The notes beneath the pieces were generated by a model. It did no database searches. It worked only from the letters and a program-made list of their open reading frames with translations, and was not told the origin of the DNA. The position numbers and the translations under genes were made by a program. This document shows positions 45,689-54,862 of a DNA stretch of 64,000 nucleotides, one piece after another. The stretch's first letter is position 1, and each line of letters starts with the position of its first letter. Location of the stretch: contig QNYK01000108.1 of NCBI GenBank assembly GCA_003973385.1, forward strand, positions 1-64,000, read 5' to 3'. The stretch is from Bacillota bacterium. Lineage in GTDB: Bacteria; Planctomycetota; UBA8108; UBA1146.

Positions 45689-46786
45689 ATGCTCAGAGCA
45701 GATCCGAAGTGCGATCCCGAGGGCAAGGGGACCCGCTATGGAATCCTCGCCATGCTGCTGGTGGGAGCGGGTTGTGGCACTCTGATCTACCTGGGAAATC
45801 CAGGGAACATGGGGATCTGTGGTGCCTGCTTCCTGCGCGATTCTGCCGGAGCCTTGCATCTCTTCGACAAGCCTGCTTCTCTTCCCTACCTTCGCCCGGA
45901 GATCTTCGGAGTGGTCTTTGGAGCTCTGTTGTGGATGGCCATCCGGGGCAAGTGGCAGGCGAGATCGGGAAGCCATGCCGCGACCAGGTTTTTCTTTGGC
46001 ATCTGGATGGGAATCGGATCACTGGTCTTTCTCGGCTGCCCATTTCGGATGCTGCAGCGACTCGGTGGTCTCGATCTGACCGCCTGGATCGCCCTGCCCG
46101 GATTCATCGCCGGTGTCGGAGTGGGACTGTACTTCGAGAAGCGTGGCTACAGTGTTGGAAAAACGCAAGCAGCACCTGCCCCGGTGGGCTTGCTGTTTCC
46201 GGGGTTGATGCTGCTGGCGGGTGTGCTCTGGTTCCAGGGACAGCTGGCGGGACCGGGACAGGATGGGGGTCCTCCCCCGCCTCATGCGCCCTGGATGTAC
46301 TCGCTGGGTATCGCTCTGGTGGCTGGAATACTCCTCTCGGCTACCCGTTTCTGTGCCGTGACTGCCGGCAGGCAAGTGTTTCTGAAGGATCGTCGAATGC
46401 TGCTGGCTTCGCTGGCGATGCTGATCGGATTCGGACTCGTGGTTCTGACGACCGGCAAGGCCGTTCCTGGAATTGAGGGCCAACCTTTGGCGCACACGGA
46501 CCACCTGTGGTCGGCGCTGGCACTGGCCCTGGTCGGGCTCTGCGGCTGCCTCGCTGGCGGCTGCCCCGTGCGTCAACTGGTGATGACCGGTGAAGGAAAC
46601 GCCGATGCAGCGATGGCGGTTGCGGGCATTCTGGTCGGCGGCGCTCTCAGCCACGGGTTCGCGCTCGCTTCCAGTGGCGCAGGCACCACGGAATCAGGAC
46701 GTCTGGCCATCGTCGTGGGGCTTGCCATCGCAGTGGTCTACGGTGCATCCCGATCGATGCTGGCCAGTGCGAAGGGATCCGCATGA
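45689..46786 (+). CDS. yedE: YedE-family putative selenium transporter
   Basis: 365 residues with about ten helices. The family hallmarks are NMGICGACFLRDSAG near the N-terminus, YLRPEIFGVVFG, FLGCPFRM, TRFCAVTAG and AGGCPVRQLVM near the end. Paired cysteines along the membrane suit a thiol or selenium carrier. The family often accompanies Sec systems, and a full SelA/SelD/tRNA-Sec set is in this window. The start at 45689 follows GAGGAAGAGGAGG; an upstream ATG at 45623 is in frame. The stop overlaps the next gene (ATGA). Confidence 0.88.
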   Translation: MLRADPKCDPEGKGTRYGILAMLLVGAGCGTLIYLGNPGNMGICGACFLRDSAGALHLFDKPASLPYLRPEIFGVVFGALLWMAIRGKWQARSGSHAATRFFFGIWMGIGSLVFLGCPFRMLQRLGGLDLTAWIALPGFIAGVGVGLYFEKRGYSVGKTQAAPAPVGLLFPGLMLLAGVLWFQGQLAGPGQDGGPPPPHAPWMYSLGIALVAGILLSATRFCAVTAGRQVFLKDRRMLLASLAMLIGFGLVVLTTGKAVPGIEGQPLAHTDHLWSALALALVGLCGCLAGGCPVRQLVMTGEGNADAAMAVAGILVGGALSHGFALASSGAGTTESGRLAIVVGLAIAVVYGASRSMLASAKGSA

Positions 46787-47955
46787 CGACTTCTCGACCG
46801 GTACTTCTGATCATCGCCGGGTTCTGGGCTGTTGCTTCCATCTCCGCGCAGGATGTCCCGAAACAACCATCCACGACCGACAAACCACTGCCGCCCGGCT
46901 ACTCCATTCCGATCGTCGACCTCACAGACGATGTCGACGGGGTGATCACCATCGATCGTGAGAAGGGTCAATATCTTGGTCATCCGACTGCGGTATTGCT
47001 CGAGGATGATCGCACCATCTTGTGTGTGTACCCGAAGGGGCACGGCCGTGGAGCGATCGTCTACAAGAAGAGCACCGATGGTGGCAAGACATGGAGTGGT
47101 CGGCTACCGACACCTGAAAACTGGGCCTCTTCAAAAGAGGTTCCGACGATTCATCGAGTCGTCGATGGAGATGGAAACAAGAGATTGATCGTCTGGTCCG
47201 GTCTGTATCCAGCGCGGATCGCCGTCAGTGATGATGATGGCAAATCCTGGAGCCCGCTGAAGCCAGCGGGACAGTGGGGGGGAATCGTCGTCATGGGGTC
47301 GGTAGCGAGACTCTCCGATGGTCGGTACGCGGCCTGGTTCCATGACGATGGTCGTTTTTTCAGATCCAGGCGCGGCCCTGCCCGCTTCGATGTATTTCAG
47401 ACCCTATCCATCGATGGAGGATTGACCTGGTCGGAACCGGTCTCGATAGCTCATCGCCCCGATGTTCACCTCTGTGAGCCTGGTTTCATACGATCCCCGG
47501 ATGGAAAGACCATCGCCTTGCTGATGCGAGAGAACAGCCGCACCAGAAACTCGTTTGTCATCTTCAGTGAAGATGAAGGTCGCAGTTGGTCCGACCCGAG
47601 AGAACTTCCTGCTGCTCTGACGGGCGATCGTCACACGGCCACACACACCAGCGATGGGCGTCTCTTCATCTCGTTCCGGGATACAACGAGAGAGAGTGAC
47701 ACCAAGGGGGATTGGGTCGGTTGGGTCGGTCAATGGCAAGACATCGTGGATGGAACAGAGGGCCAGTATCGCGTTCGATTGATGGACAACCACGTCAGCG
47801 GTGATTGCGCCTACCCCGCCGTATTGCAGCAGCAAGATGGCACCATCATCGCCATCACATACGGTCACTGGACAGCGGGAGAAAAACCCTGGATCGCCTG
47901 TCGACGCTTCACCATGGCACAACTCGATGCCAGGTTGGATGCGGCCAAGGAATAA
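46783..47955 (+). CDS. Sialidase-like BNR-repeat protein
   Basis: 390 residues: signal sequence, then a six-bladed propeller with four Asp-box repeats (STDGGKTW, SDDDGKSW, SIDGGLTW, SEDEGRSW). The sialidase family catalytic set cannot be verified: a Glu and a Tyr lie near the centre but the arginine triad is not clear. It may be a secreted sialidase or another glycosidase. It overlaps yedE by 4 bases, so it is transcribed with it, but I see no metabolic link to selenium. Confidence 0.8.
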   Translation: MTTSRPVLLIIAGFWAVASISAQDVPKQPSTTDKPLPPGYSIPIVDLTDDVDGVITIDREKGQYLGHPTAVLLEDDRTILCVYPKGHGRGAIVYKKSTDGGKTWSGRLPTPENWASSKEVPTIHRVVDGDGNKRLIVWSGLYPARIAVSDDDGKSWSPLKPAGQWGGIVVMGSVARLSDGRYAAWFHDDGRFFRSRRGPARFDVFQTLSIDGGLTWSEPVSIAHRPDVHLCEPGFIRSPDGKTIALLMRENSRTRNSFVIFSEDEGRSWSDPRELPAALTGDRHTATHTSDGRLFISFRDTTRESDTKGDWVGWVGQWQDIVDGTEGQYRVRLMDNHVSGDCAYPAVLQQQDGTIIAITYGHWTAGEKPWIACRRFTMAQLDARLDAAKE

Positions 47956-47958
47956 CGA

Positions 47959-48630
47959 CTACCGGGTGAGGAGTTCCAGGATTTCCACGGCTCGCTGCAG
48001 AAACTCCTCGAACTGGCCCTGCTCTTTTGCGTACTTCCCGGGCTTGTAGATCAGGATCTGCTGCTCCTTGATGTCGACGTGGATCATGTCGTTGTTCTCG
48101 AAGTACTCCCTCACCTCCGGGCGAAACAGATCACGGATGGAGTCTTCATCGGTTCCCCTGAGACGGTACTTCTTGCTGAAGGCCGGATGTGCGCTGAAGT
48201 CGAAGTCCTGAGCACCGAAGTACTCCTTGAAACGATCGAGCACACCCTCTGCACACAGTTCCAGATCGGGAAGGCTCTTGCTGTTTTCCAGGATCACCAC
48301 GGTCTGGCGCACGGTGTGAGAAGATTTGCCGGTGCTGACGACATAACTGAATTCGAAGGCGACCAGCGGGTGACCCCTGTATGACCCTCGAGCCACGCTT
48401 CGGGCGCCCTTGGCAGATCCCCATTTTCCCAGAGGGTGTGGTGCTAGCAACTCGCCTGCGGAAGGGTCAGAGTCGCCCTGAAAGGACAGTCCGAGACGCT
48501 CTACCTCGATACCAATTCTAGCAGAGTGCATTTTTTCTGTCTTTTTCTGGTGCCTGACCAGCCACCACACCAACAAGATCACGCCGACGAAGCCGAGCGA
48601 GAGATACGTGATTTTTTCAACTTCACCCAC
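47959..48630 (-). CDS. Membrane-anchored protein of unknown function
   Basis: 223 residues: one N-terminal membrane helix (about 9-25, LSLGFVGVILLVWWLV) and a cytoplasmic domain of alternating strands and helices, with no motif I recognise. The GTG at 48630 is 6 bases after the stop of the upstream methyltransferase gene, so the two are co-transcribed. The layout (one helix plus a soluble alpha/beta region) resembles DUF3137-type proteins. No function offered. Confidence 0.6.
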   Translation of the reverse strand: MGEVEKITYLSLGFVGVILLVWWLVRHQKKTEKMHSARIGIEVERLGLSFQGDSDPSAGELLAPHPLGKWGSAKGARSVARGSYRGHPLVAFEFSYVVSTGKSSHTVRQTVVILENSKSLPDLELCAEGVLDRFKEYFGAQDFDFSAHPAFSKKYRLRGTDEDSIRDLFRPEVREYFENNDMIHVDIKEQQILIYKPGKYAKEQGQFEEFLQRAVEILELLTR

Positions 48631-48636
48631 CGGAGA

Positions 48637-49260
48637 TCATCTCTTGCAGTGATAAGCAAAGGCCGGGGGAAGGTTGCGCCAGGCGAGCGGAGTGCGATCG
48701 ACCTGGCTGAAGCAGGCCTCGAGACGGTCTCGAAAGGCTCGGGCCTTGGGCAACAGGTGCACGCCACCGTATGCAAAGGTCACGAATCGACCCTTCGGAG
48801 CCAGGACGTCATGAACCTCGGACAGGATGCGCTCCTGAACCGTTTCGGGAAAAGCTGCCCAGGGCAGCCCCGAGATGACGACATCGACAGCATCGATACC
48901 TCGGTGGTGTAGCAAGTGAACCAGGTTTTCAGCATCACCCTCGATGATCTCGAGGTTGCCAAAGTTGTAGCGCAATTCGGCGAGGAATACGGGGTTCTTC
49001 TCGATCACGATGAACTTCGCTTCCGAGGAGATGCGCAGCAGGATCTCGGCGGTGAAGGCACCTGTGCCCGGACCCAGTTCGACCACCGTGGTGGCTTTCT
49101 CCAGCGAGATGCCGTCGAGCATCCTGGAAGCCAGTATTCGACCGCTGGCAGCCACCGCTCCTATCGAACCTGGATTGGAGATGTATTCCCTGAGGAAGTT
49201 GATCTTTGCGCCCATCGAGAGTCGCCTCATCCATCCGAGATCCGGAAATTCACTTTTCAC
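48637..49260 (-). CDS. Phospholipid N-methyltransferase-like protein (PmtA type)
   Basis: 207 residues of the rRNA-adenine/PmtA methyltransferase group: FLREYISNPGSIGAVAASGR, motif I VVELGPGTGAFTAEIL, a strand 2 with IEKNPVFLAELR and the motif IV block VVISGLPWAAFP. PmtA enzymes methylate phosphatidylethanolamine. KsgA-type rRNA methylases share the fold, but the NPGSIGAV start favours PmtA. The GTG at 49260 starts the gene, with alternatives at ATG 49227 and 49212. Divergent from the dehydrogenase gene. Confidence 0.72.
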   Translation of the reverse strand: MKSEFPDLGWMRRLSMGAKINFLREYISNPGSIGAVAASGRILASRMLDGISLEKATTVVELGPGTGAFTAEILLRISSEAKFIVIEKNPVFLAELRYNFGNLEIIEGDAENLVHLLHHRGIDAVDVVISGLPWAAFPETVQERILSEVHDVLAPKGRFVTFAYGGVHLLPKARAFRDRLEACFSQVDRTPLAWRNLPPAFAYHCKR

Positions 49261-49411
49261 CCTCAGGTAACAGAATCACGAGAGTGCCATTGTCGGCCCT
49301 GGATTTCAAGAAAACTTCAGTCAGTACCTGGGAAGAATTGTCTCGGGTACCATTCAGAAAGCAGCATGCTAGTGCATCCGGTGATCGATGGGAGATTGCG
49401 AAGGAGAGACG

Positions 49412-50308
49412 ATGCCACCAACTGTGGGTTGGATTGGTTGCGGTGTGATGGGCTCCTCGATGGTGAAGAACCTGCTCGCCGAGAAGTACGAAGTCGGTCT
49501 GTATACACGCACCGAATCGAAAGCGCAGGCATTGCTGGATTCGGGAGCGAGGTGGTTCGAGTCTCCTGCACAACTGGCCGTGCATCACGACATCGTGATC
49601 TCGATGGTGGGTTACCCCGAGGATGTCGAGTCGGTGTATCTGGGTGAAACTGGCATTCTGTCGAAACCATCTGGAGACCGAAGATGCACCTGTGTCATCG
49701 ACATGACCACGAGCCAGCCGACGCTGGCGTGCAAGATAGCTGAAGTTGCCAGTCGACAGGGCATCGCCTCGCTCGATGCGCCCGTCTCTGGCGGTGATGT
49801 GGGAGCCAGGGATGCAACGCTGAGCATCATGGTAGGAGGAGATACGGATGCATTCGCCAGAGCGCAGCCCATCTTCGGTGTGCTGGGAAAGCAGGCAATT
49901 CTCCAGGGAGGGCCCGGTGCAGGCCAACACGCGAAGATGGTCAATCAGATCATCATCGCCAGCACCATGATCGGAATGTGTGAAGGGCTGCTCTATGCCA
50001 GGCGATCAGGTCTCGATGCGCAGAAGGTACTGGGAAGTGTTTCGGAGGGTGCTGCCGGGTCATGGTCCCTCTCTAATCTGGCACCCCGTATTCTTCAGGG
50101 AGATTTTCAACCTGGATTTTTCGTCGAGCACTTCGTCAAAGACATCGGGATCGCTTTGGCCGAATGTGAACAGATGGGAATCGACCTCGAGGGGTTGAAG
50201 TTGGCGCGTCGGCTGTACGATGAAGTTCTACAGGCCGGAGGCGGGCGGCTGGGAACCCAGGCGCTCTACAGAGCCATTGATAACGAAAGGGAACGAGATG
50301 GATCCTGA
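49412..50308 (+). CDS. 3-Hydroxyisobutyrate dehydrogenase-type NAD(P)-dependent oxidoreductase
   Basis: 298 residues: GWIGCGVMGSSMVKNLL (nucleotide-binding GxGxxG), DAPVSGGDVGARDATLSIMVGG (substrate domain), GPGAGQHAKMVNQII (with the conserved Lys of the beta-hydroxyacid dehydrogenase family) and KDIGIALAECEQMGI. Acts on beta-hydroxy acids such as 3-hydroxyisobutyrate, tartronate semialdehyde or similar; the substrate is undetermined. AAGGAG lies before ATG 49412. Its end overlaps the next gene by 11 bases. Confidence 0.9.
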   Translation: MPPTVGWIGCGVMGSSMVKNLLAEKYEVGLYTRTESKAQALLDSGARWFESPAQLAVHHDIVISMVGYPEDVESVYLGETGILSKPSGDRRCTCVIDMTTSQPTLACKIAEVASRQGIASLDAPVSGGDVGARDATLSIMVGGDTDAFARAQPIFGVLGKQAILQGGPGAGQHAKMVNQIIIASTMIGMCEGLLYARRSGLDAQKVLGSVSEGAAGSWSLSNLAPRILQGDFQPGFFVEHFVKDIGIALAECEQMGIDLEGLKLARRLYDEVLQAGGGRLGTQALYRAIDNERERDGS

Positions 50309-50729
50309 TCTGGTCGTGAATCAGGGAGACATTGGGTTATGGGTTGTTGCGGCAGTCGTACTTGTCATAGGAATTCGAATCGTTGCCGGGATTCTCGACA
50401 AGCAGCGCCTTGAATCAGAGATCAGTGCCAAGGGGGGGCAGGTCGAATCGATTCGCTGGACTCCGTTTGCCAAAGGCTGGCTCGGATCGAAGAACGAACG
50501 CCTCTACGAGGTGAAATGGACCGACAGTTCGGAAGTCCAGCATCGGGCCACTGCCAAGACAGCGATGCTGGCGGGCAATTACTTCGCCGATTCGGAGACA
50601 TCGGGTCAGGGAGCAGGTCACGATTCACGTCACGAAGGTGCTGATCTTTTGGCCGAAAATCAGCGACTGAAACGCGAGAATGAAAAACTTCGATGTGACC
50701 TCGATCAACTGCGCGAGGATCGGTCCTGA
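50298..50729 (+). CDS. Small membrane protein with C-terminal coiled coil
   Basis: 143 residues: a short acidic N-terminus, one membrane helix (about 14-35, LWVVAAVVLVIGIRIVAGIL), an alpha/beta cytoplasmic region (GLW-type residues near KGWLG, RLYEVKWTDSS) and a C-terminal coiled coil (LLAENQRLKRENEKLRCDLDQL). The ATG lies 11 bases inside the end of the dehydrogenase gene, and the stop abuts the SprT-like GTG. No known family recognised. Confidence 0.65.
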   Translation: MDPDLVVNQGDIGLWVVAAVVLVIGIRIVAGILDKQRLESEISAKGGQVESIRWTPFAKGWLGSKNERLYEVKWTDSSEVQHRATAKTAMLAGNYFADSETSGQGAGHDSRHEGADLLAENQRLKRENEKLRCDLDQLREDRS

Positions 50730-51326
50730 GTGGTGGTCACCAAGGACAACTGGCTACTGGAGCAGGCAGATAGCATCCTCGAGGAGATTCGAGGGGGATT
50801 CCCCCGGTATCGATCTGCCCTGGAGGGGGTGGAGATCCGGATCAGTCGGAGGCTCACCCGAAGTGCAGGTAACGTATGTGTGAAGACCCGAGTCGTGGGA
50901 ATCAGTGAACCAATATTCACCGTTGAAGAAAATTTCCCCCAGTTTCGCAACACAGTCTTGCACGAACTTGCTCATGTGATCGCAGGTGACGAAGTTCGGC
51001 CTCACGGATCACGTTGGCGAAATATCTTTCTCGAAATTGGCGGAAACGGGGAGCGGTGTCATGTGATGCGCGCGCGAGGCCAGCATCATCTTCACAGGGC
51101 AGGGTGTGATCGATGCGATGAGGAAGTCGAGGTCGGCACAAGGGTCTGGAATCGCTTGAAAGCCGGGAGTCGTGAGTATTTCCATCAGGGTTGTGGTGGA
51201 GTTGTGACGGCGGCTCCTGGAGCAGGCGCCCCGGCCAGAGAAAATGGAACCAGGGGTGACCTGTTGCGGCAGATCGGACTCAAACTCAGGCAGGCGTTGC
51301 TGTTCGGATCTTCCGAGAAGTCCTAG
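50730..51326 (+). CDS. SprT-like zinc metalloprotein
   Basis: 198 residues. The zinc motif is HELAH (78-82) followed by a third ligand His near 92, as in the SprT/Spartan group. A cysteine pair (AGCDRCDEEVEV) further on suggests a small zinc-binding element. The C-terminal tail is unconserved. SprT-like proteins process DNA-protein crosslinks in eukaryotes; bacterial ones are less clear. GTG at 50730 directly follows the upstream stop. It ends at a 4-base overlap with the convergent gene. Confidence 0.82.
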   Translation: MVVTKDNWLLEQADSILEEIRGGFPRYRSALEGVEIRISRRLTRSAGNVCVKTRVVGISEPIFTVEENFPQFRNTVLHELAHVIAGDEVRPHGSRWRNIFLEIGGNGERCHVMRARGQHHLHRAGCDRCDEEVEVGTRVWNRLKAGSREYFHQGCGGVVTAAPGAGAPARENGTRGDLLRQIGLKLRQALLFGSSEKS

Positions 51327-52030
51327 AAGGGGAGTTCCTCGTCCTCTTCGCTCTCTTCATCTTCATCCTTCTTCGGCTGCGGCTTGCGATTCTTCAGATC
51401 ATGAGTCGCATCATATTTCTTCCAGCGAGGATCGAGCAGCATGATCTCCACTGCTTCAAGCTTGCGGTTTTTCCTGTCCGAATCGTCGAGGTAGCCGCTG
51501 AGGAAGATCTTCTGGCGCTTCTTGAGAAAGCTCGCTTTCCGGCGCTCGATCAGCAGCACCTCGGTGCCGAGTGAGGTGCCGAGACGGTAGTTTGCCACCT
51601 CTCGCTCGCGGCCACTCTCTACAGATTTCAGCGAGCCGGAGACCCAACTGAAGCCCTGACCTGAAAATTTCGCAGGTACTGCAGGGGGGCGGAAGGACCC
51701 GGCAACGATGGCCTGGATCTGGATCAGCATCGGGGGATAGCGCGCTCCCCCTGTACCGAGTTGCTCCGCTTGCTTCCGAGCCAGGATGTGAAGAGTGGAT
51801 CCAGGGATCAGGTCCTTGATCGATGAGATCCTGTGTGACTCGATCAGGGTGTCTGAGCCCAACTGGACATCGAGAGTACCCTTCTTGTCACGGGCGACCA
51901 GTTTCTTGCCGGCCTCCTCATCTTTTCCCACTGATTTGATGGAACCAGTGGCAATGAAGGGTTTGGCGACCTTGGCATCGTCGGTAGCGGGGAGGATCAG
52001 TGCCATCCATGTGACAACGGTGATGATCAT
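51323..52030 (-). CDS. Hypothetical protein with hydrophobic N-terminus and acidic tail
   Basis: 235 residues from ATG 52030: a short hydrophobic start (MIITVVTWMALILPA) that may be a signal or anchor, then a mainly beta region with two similar halves (FIATGSIKSVGKD and WVSGSLKSVESG, each followed by strands) and a C-terminal lysine- and glutamate-rich tail (DEDEESEEDEELPF). The two halves suggest a duplicated domain. The gene is 22 bases downstream of the formate-THF ligase gene. No family recognised. Confidence 0.6.
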   Translation of the reverse strand: MIITVVTWMALILPATDDAKVAKPFIATGSIKSVGKDEEAGKKLVARDKKGTLDVQLGSDTLIESHRISSIKDLIPGSTLHILARKQAEQLGTGGARYPPMLIQIQAIVAGSFRPPAVPAKFSGQGFSWVSGSLKSVESGREREVANYRLGTSLGTEVLLIERRKASFLKKRQKIFLSGYLDDSDRKNRKLEAVEIMLLDPRWKKYDATHDLKNRKPQPKKDEDEESEEDEELPF

Positions 52031-52052
52031 CGTTTCACTCCGGTTCGTTTCG

Positions 52053-53765
52053 CTAGAAGAGTCCCTCCGGAAGCCCTTCATTGTCGATGTCGATCTGGAG
52101 CAGGGCCGGATTTGACCCCAGTCCGGGCATCGTCATGATGTCCCCGGTCAGAGCGTAAAGAAACCCAGCACCTGCAGACAGGCGGACATCGCGGACAGTG
52201 ATACGGAAACCGTCAGGAGCCCCAACACGTCTGGGATCATCGGAGAAGGAATACTGCGTCTTTGCCATGCATACAGGCAGATGTCCCAATCCCATTTTTT
52301 CGAAGCGTTTGATCGACTTTCGAGCAGCGGGTTTGAAGTTGACTCCATCTGCGCGGTAAATCTCCTGGCAAACAGTGGCAATTTTTTCAGTCACGGGGAT
52401 ATCGTCGGCATACAGGGTGTTGAACTTGGCAGGGGCATCATCGCAGGCTCGAACAACGGCATCAGCGAGTGCCGCACCTCCCGCGCCACCATTGGCATGC
52501 ACATCCGAGATCACGGCATCGAAGGCACCCGCTGCGCGGGAGAGGTTGAGGGCCGCTTCGACCTCGCCGTCAGTATCGGAAGAGAATCGGTTGAGCGCGA
52601 CCACCACGGAAACACCAAACTTGCCGACATTCTCTATATGGCGCCTGAGGTTGCAGATTCCGTCCTCGACGGCGGAGATATCCTCTTCGAGAATCCCTGC
52701 CGGCAGCGGTTTCCCCGGGCTCACCTTGTATCGGCCACTGTGAACCTTCAGGGCCCTGATGGTGACGACCATCACGGCAGCATCGGGGTGCAGCCCGCTC
52801 ACCCTGCATTTGATGTTGAAGAACTTTTCCGCCCCCATATCAGCCCCGAAACCGCTCTCCGTGACGACATAGTCAGCAAGTTTCAGTGCGATGCGATCCG
52901 CAACGATCGACGAGTTTCCGTGCGCGATGTTGGCGAACGGTCCGGTGTGTACGAAGCAGCCAGTACCTTCCAGTGTCTGCATGAAGTTGGGATGGATCGC
53001 ATCCTTGAGCACCACTGCCATGGCACCTGCGGCACCTATTTGCTCTGCGGTGACTGGTTCGCTGTCACCATCGAGTCCGACCACGATGCGCCCGAGGCGT
53101 TTCCTGAGATCCCGGGCATCTCTTGAGAGTCCAAGTATCGCCATCACCTCGCTGGCGCTGGTGATGTCAAAACCTGTTTCCCTCGGGACGCCATTGCTCG
53201 GGCCACCGAGGCCGACAATCATCTGCCTCAAGCTTCGATCATTGACATCGAGGCAGCGCTTCCAGGTCACCTTCTGGGGATCGATCTGGTACGGATTCCC
53301 CTTCAGGATCGAGGTGTCGACCCAGGCAGCCAGCAAATTGTTCGCCAGCCCCACTGCGTGGGTGTCCCCGGTCAGGTGCAGATTGAAGTCCTCCATCGGG
53401 ATTACCTGACTGCGGCCTCCCCCGGCAGCGCCTCCCTTGATTCCGAACACCGGTCCCATCGAAGGCTGACGGATGGTGGAGACTGCCCGCTTGCCTATGT
53501 GGTTCAGTCCCATACCCAGTCCGATGGTGGTGACGGTTTTCCCTTCTCCCAGTGGAGTGGGGTTGATGGCCGTGACATCGATGTACTTCCCGTGCGGGCG
53601 ATCCTTGATCTGATCGAGAATCGACAGGTGGACCTTCGAGATGTACTTGCCATGAAGGATCAGGTGCTCTTCATCGAGGTCATATTTTGCTGCGACTTCC
53701 CGGATGTCGAGCAATGGGGTAGCCCTTGCGATGGCTAGATCAGAAGACGATTTCTGGGCAGCCAA
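52053..53765 (-). CDS. fhs: Formate-tetrahydrofolate ligase
   Basis: Makes 10-formyl-THF from formate, ATP and THF. About 570 residues: INPTPLGEGKTVTTIGLG (P-loop), RQPSMGPVFGIKGGAAGGG, NLHLTGDTHAVGLANNL, FANIAHGNSSIVAD and CMAKTQYSFSDDP all match the family. TTG at 53765 follows GGAAGGAG at 6 bases; ATG at 53813 is in frame but has no clear ribosome site. In a Sec-using organism this enzyme may use formate from formate dehydrogenase; that enzyme is not here. Confidence 0.95.
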   Translation of the reverse strand: MAAQKSSSDLAIARATPLLDIREVAAKYDLDEEHLILHGKYISKVHLSILDQIKDRPHGKYIDVTAINPTPLGEGKTVTTIGLGMGLNHIGKRAVSTIRQPSMGPVFGIKGGAAGGGRSQVIPMEDFNLHLTGDTHAVGLANNLLAAWVDTSILKGNPYQIDPQKVTWKRCLDVNDRSLRQMIVGLGGPSNGVPRETGFDITSASEVMAILGLSRDARDLRKRLGRIVVGLDGDSEPVTAEQIGAAGAMAVVLKDAIHPNFMQTLEGTGCFVHTGPFANIAHGNSSIVADRIALKLADYVVTESGFGADMGAEKFFNIKCRVSGLHPDAAVMVVTIRALKVHSGRYKVSPGKPLPAGILEEDISAVEDGICNLRRHIENVGKFGVSVVVALNRFSSDTDGEVEAALNLSRAAGAFDAVISDVHANGGAGGAALADAVVRACDDAPAKFNTLYADDIPVTEKIATVCQEIYRADGVNFKPAARKSIKRFEKMGLGHLPVCMAKTQYSFSDDPRRVGAPDGFRITVRDVRLSAGAGFLYALTGDIMTMPGLGSNPALLQIDIDNEGLPEGLF

Positions 53766-53884
53766 GGAGGCTCCTTCCAGGAGTTCGCCGCCAGGCGTGA
53801 AGCGGGCGTACATCCATACGCAAAACGGTATCGCAGAGGATCTCGAATGGCAACGGAACCGCTACAGTGGCGCTTCTGGAGGCT

Positions 53885-54862
53885 CTATCGACTCCTCACA
53901 AGAATTCCGGATTCGATCCCGAGGGTCTTGCGGGCGCCGTCGACCTCTCCGATGAAACGGCCTGCATCCAGAGGATAGCCAGCCGTGGGCTTGAGATCGG
54001 GAACGTGGGTCGACCACCATCGGTTGAGGAGCACCATGTGAAGTTCTCTGAGGTATTTTGCTGTCATCGATGCGAGGGCGGTGCAGAAACAGTGCTGTTC
54101 GCAATCCTTGCGGAAATGGACCTCGATGACCCGCTTTCCATCATCTGAAACCGCTCGGTACGATTGCCGCTCCCGATCCTGTTCAAGGATCTTGAATCTT
54201 GACCCGGTGAAGAGGGGGATCAGCAGCGGGCTGTAGCGCTCCGTGCCTCCGAGCCGATCGGTCCACACCTCCATCTGAGCACGATCCTCCTGCTGCCACA
54301 GCCAGCGAAGAAATCGGCCCATCGCCCAGGCATCGACCTTGCCCTTGCTACCTCGTGCTCTGACCTCGGCATTGAATTCTCTGACCTCGAGAGGGATCGC
54401 TCGGACCTCGCCGACTTCGATGGATGTGCGAGCGAGGGTCCGGGTGAGGCGACGAATCTTGCCGGACAGATCGACCATGGAGGCTGAATACGGCAGTTCA
54501 AGGTCGATCCCTCGATACCAGGGGTATTGATCCAGATATCCAGATCTCCCCGCTGTGCAGTGATCGATCAGTTCGCGAAAGGTGCGAGGTAAATCTCCTC
54601 GCTCCGCAGCGATGAAGGCGAGAACTCCCTCCTCAAGACGCGTGAGGTCGCCGGTGCCCGGGCGATGGAGTTTCTTGGAATCGGCGACTGAAACGATGCC
54701 CTTTTCCCTGCGTCCAGCTGCCCCGATGACGGATCCGAGCATCTTCCAGGGTGCTTGTGCTGCTGTCTTTTCGCGGCAGCGAAGCGATGTCATTCCGATC
54801 ACCATCGGTCCCAACCTGGGCCCGTATCCCGCCTCGTCGATGCCCGCCAACCAGTACGTCAT
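53885..54862 (-). CDS. Divergent RNase HII/HIII-like protein
   Basis: 325 residues beginning with AGIDEAGYGPRLGPMVIG, which is close to the RNase HII signature GIDEAGRGPxxGPV with Asp9 and Glu10, and then VADSKKLHRP like the DSKKL box. A later TDRLGGTER and the C-terminal part could supply further acidic ligands. The Arg of the EAGRG motif is replaced by Tyr, and the protein is longer than standard RNase HII (about 200). It may remove ribonucleotides from DNA or be a lineage-specific relative. The ATG overlaps the SpoU gene stop by 4 bases. Confidence 0.72.
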   Translation of the reverse strand: MTYWLAGIDEAGYGPRLGPMVIGMTSLRCREKTAAQAPWKMLGSVIGAAGRREKGIVSVADSKKLHRPGTGDLTRLEEGVLAFIAAERGDLPRTFRELIDHCTAGRSGYLDQYPWYRGIDLELPYSASMVDLSGKIRRLTRTLARTSIEVGEVRAIPLEVREFNAEVRARGSKGKVDAWAMGRFLRWLWQQEDRAQMEVWTDRLGGTERYSPLLIPLFTGSRFKILEQDRERQSYRAVSDDGKRVIEVHFRKDCEQHCFCTALASMTAKYLRELHMVLLNRWWSTHVPDLKPTAGYPLDAGRFIGEVDGARKTLGIESGILVRSR

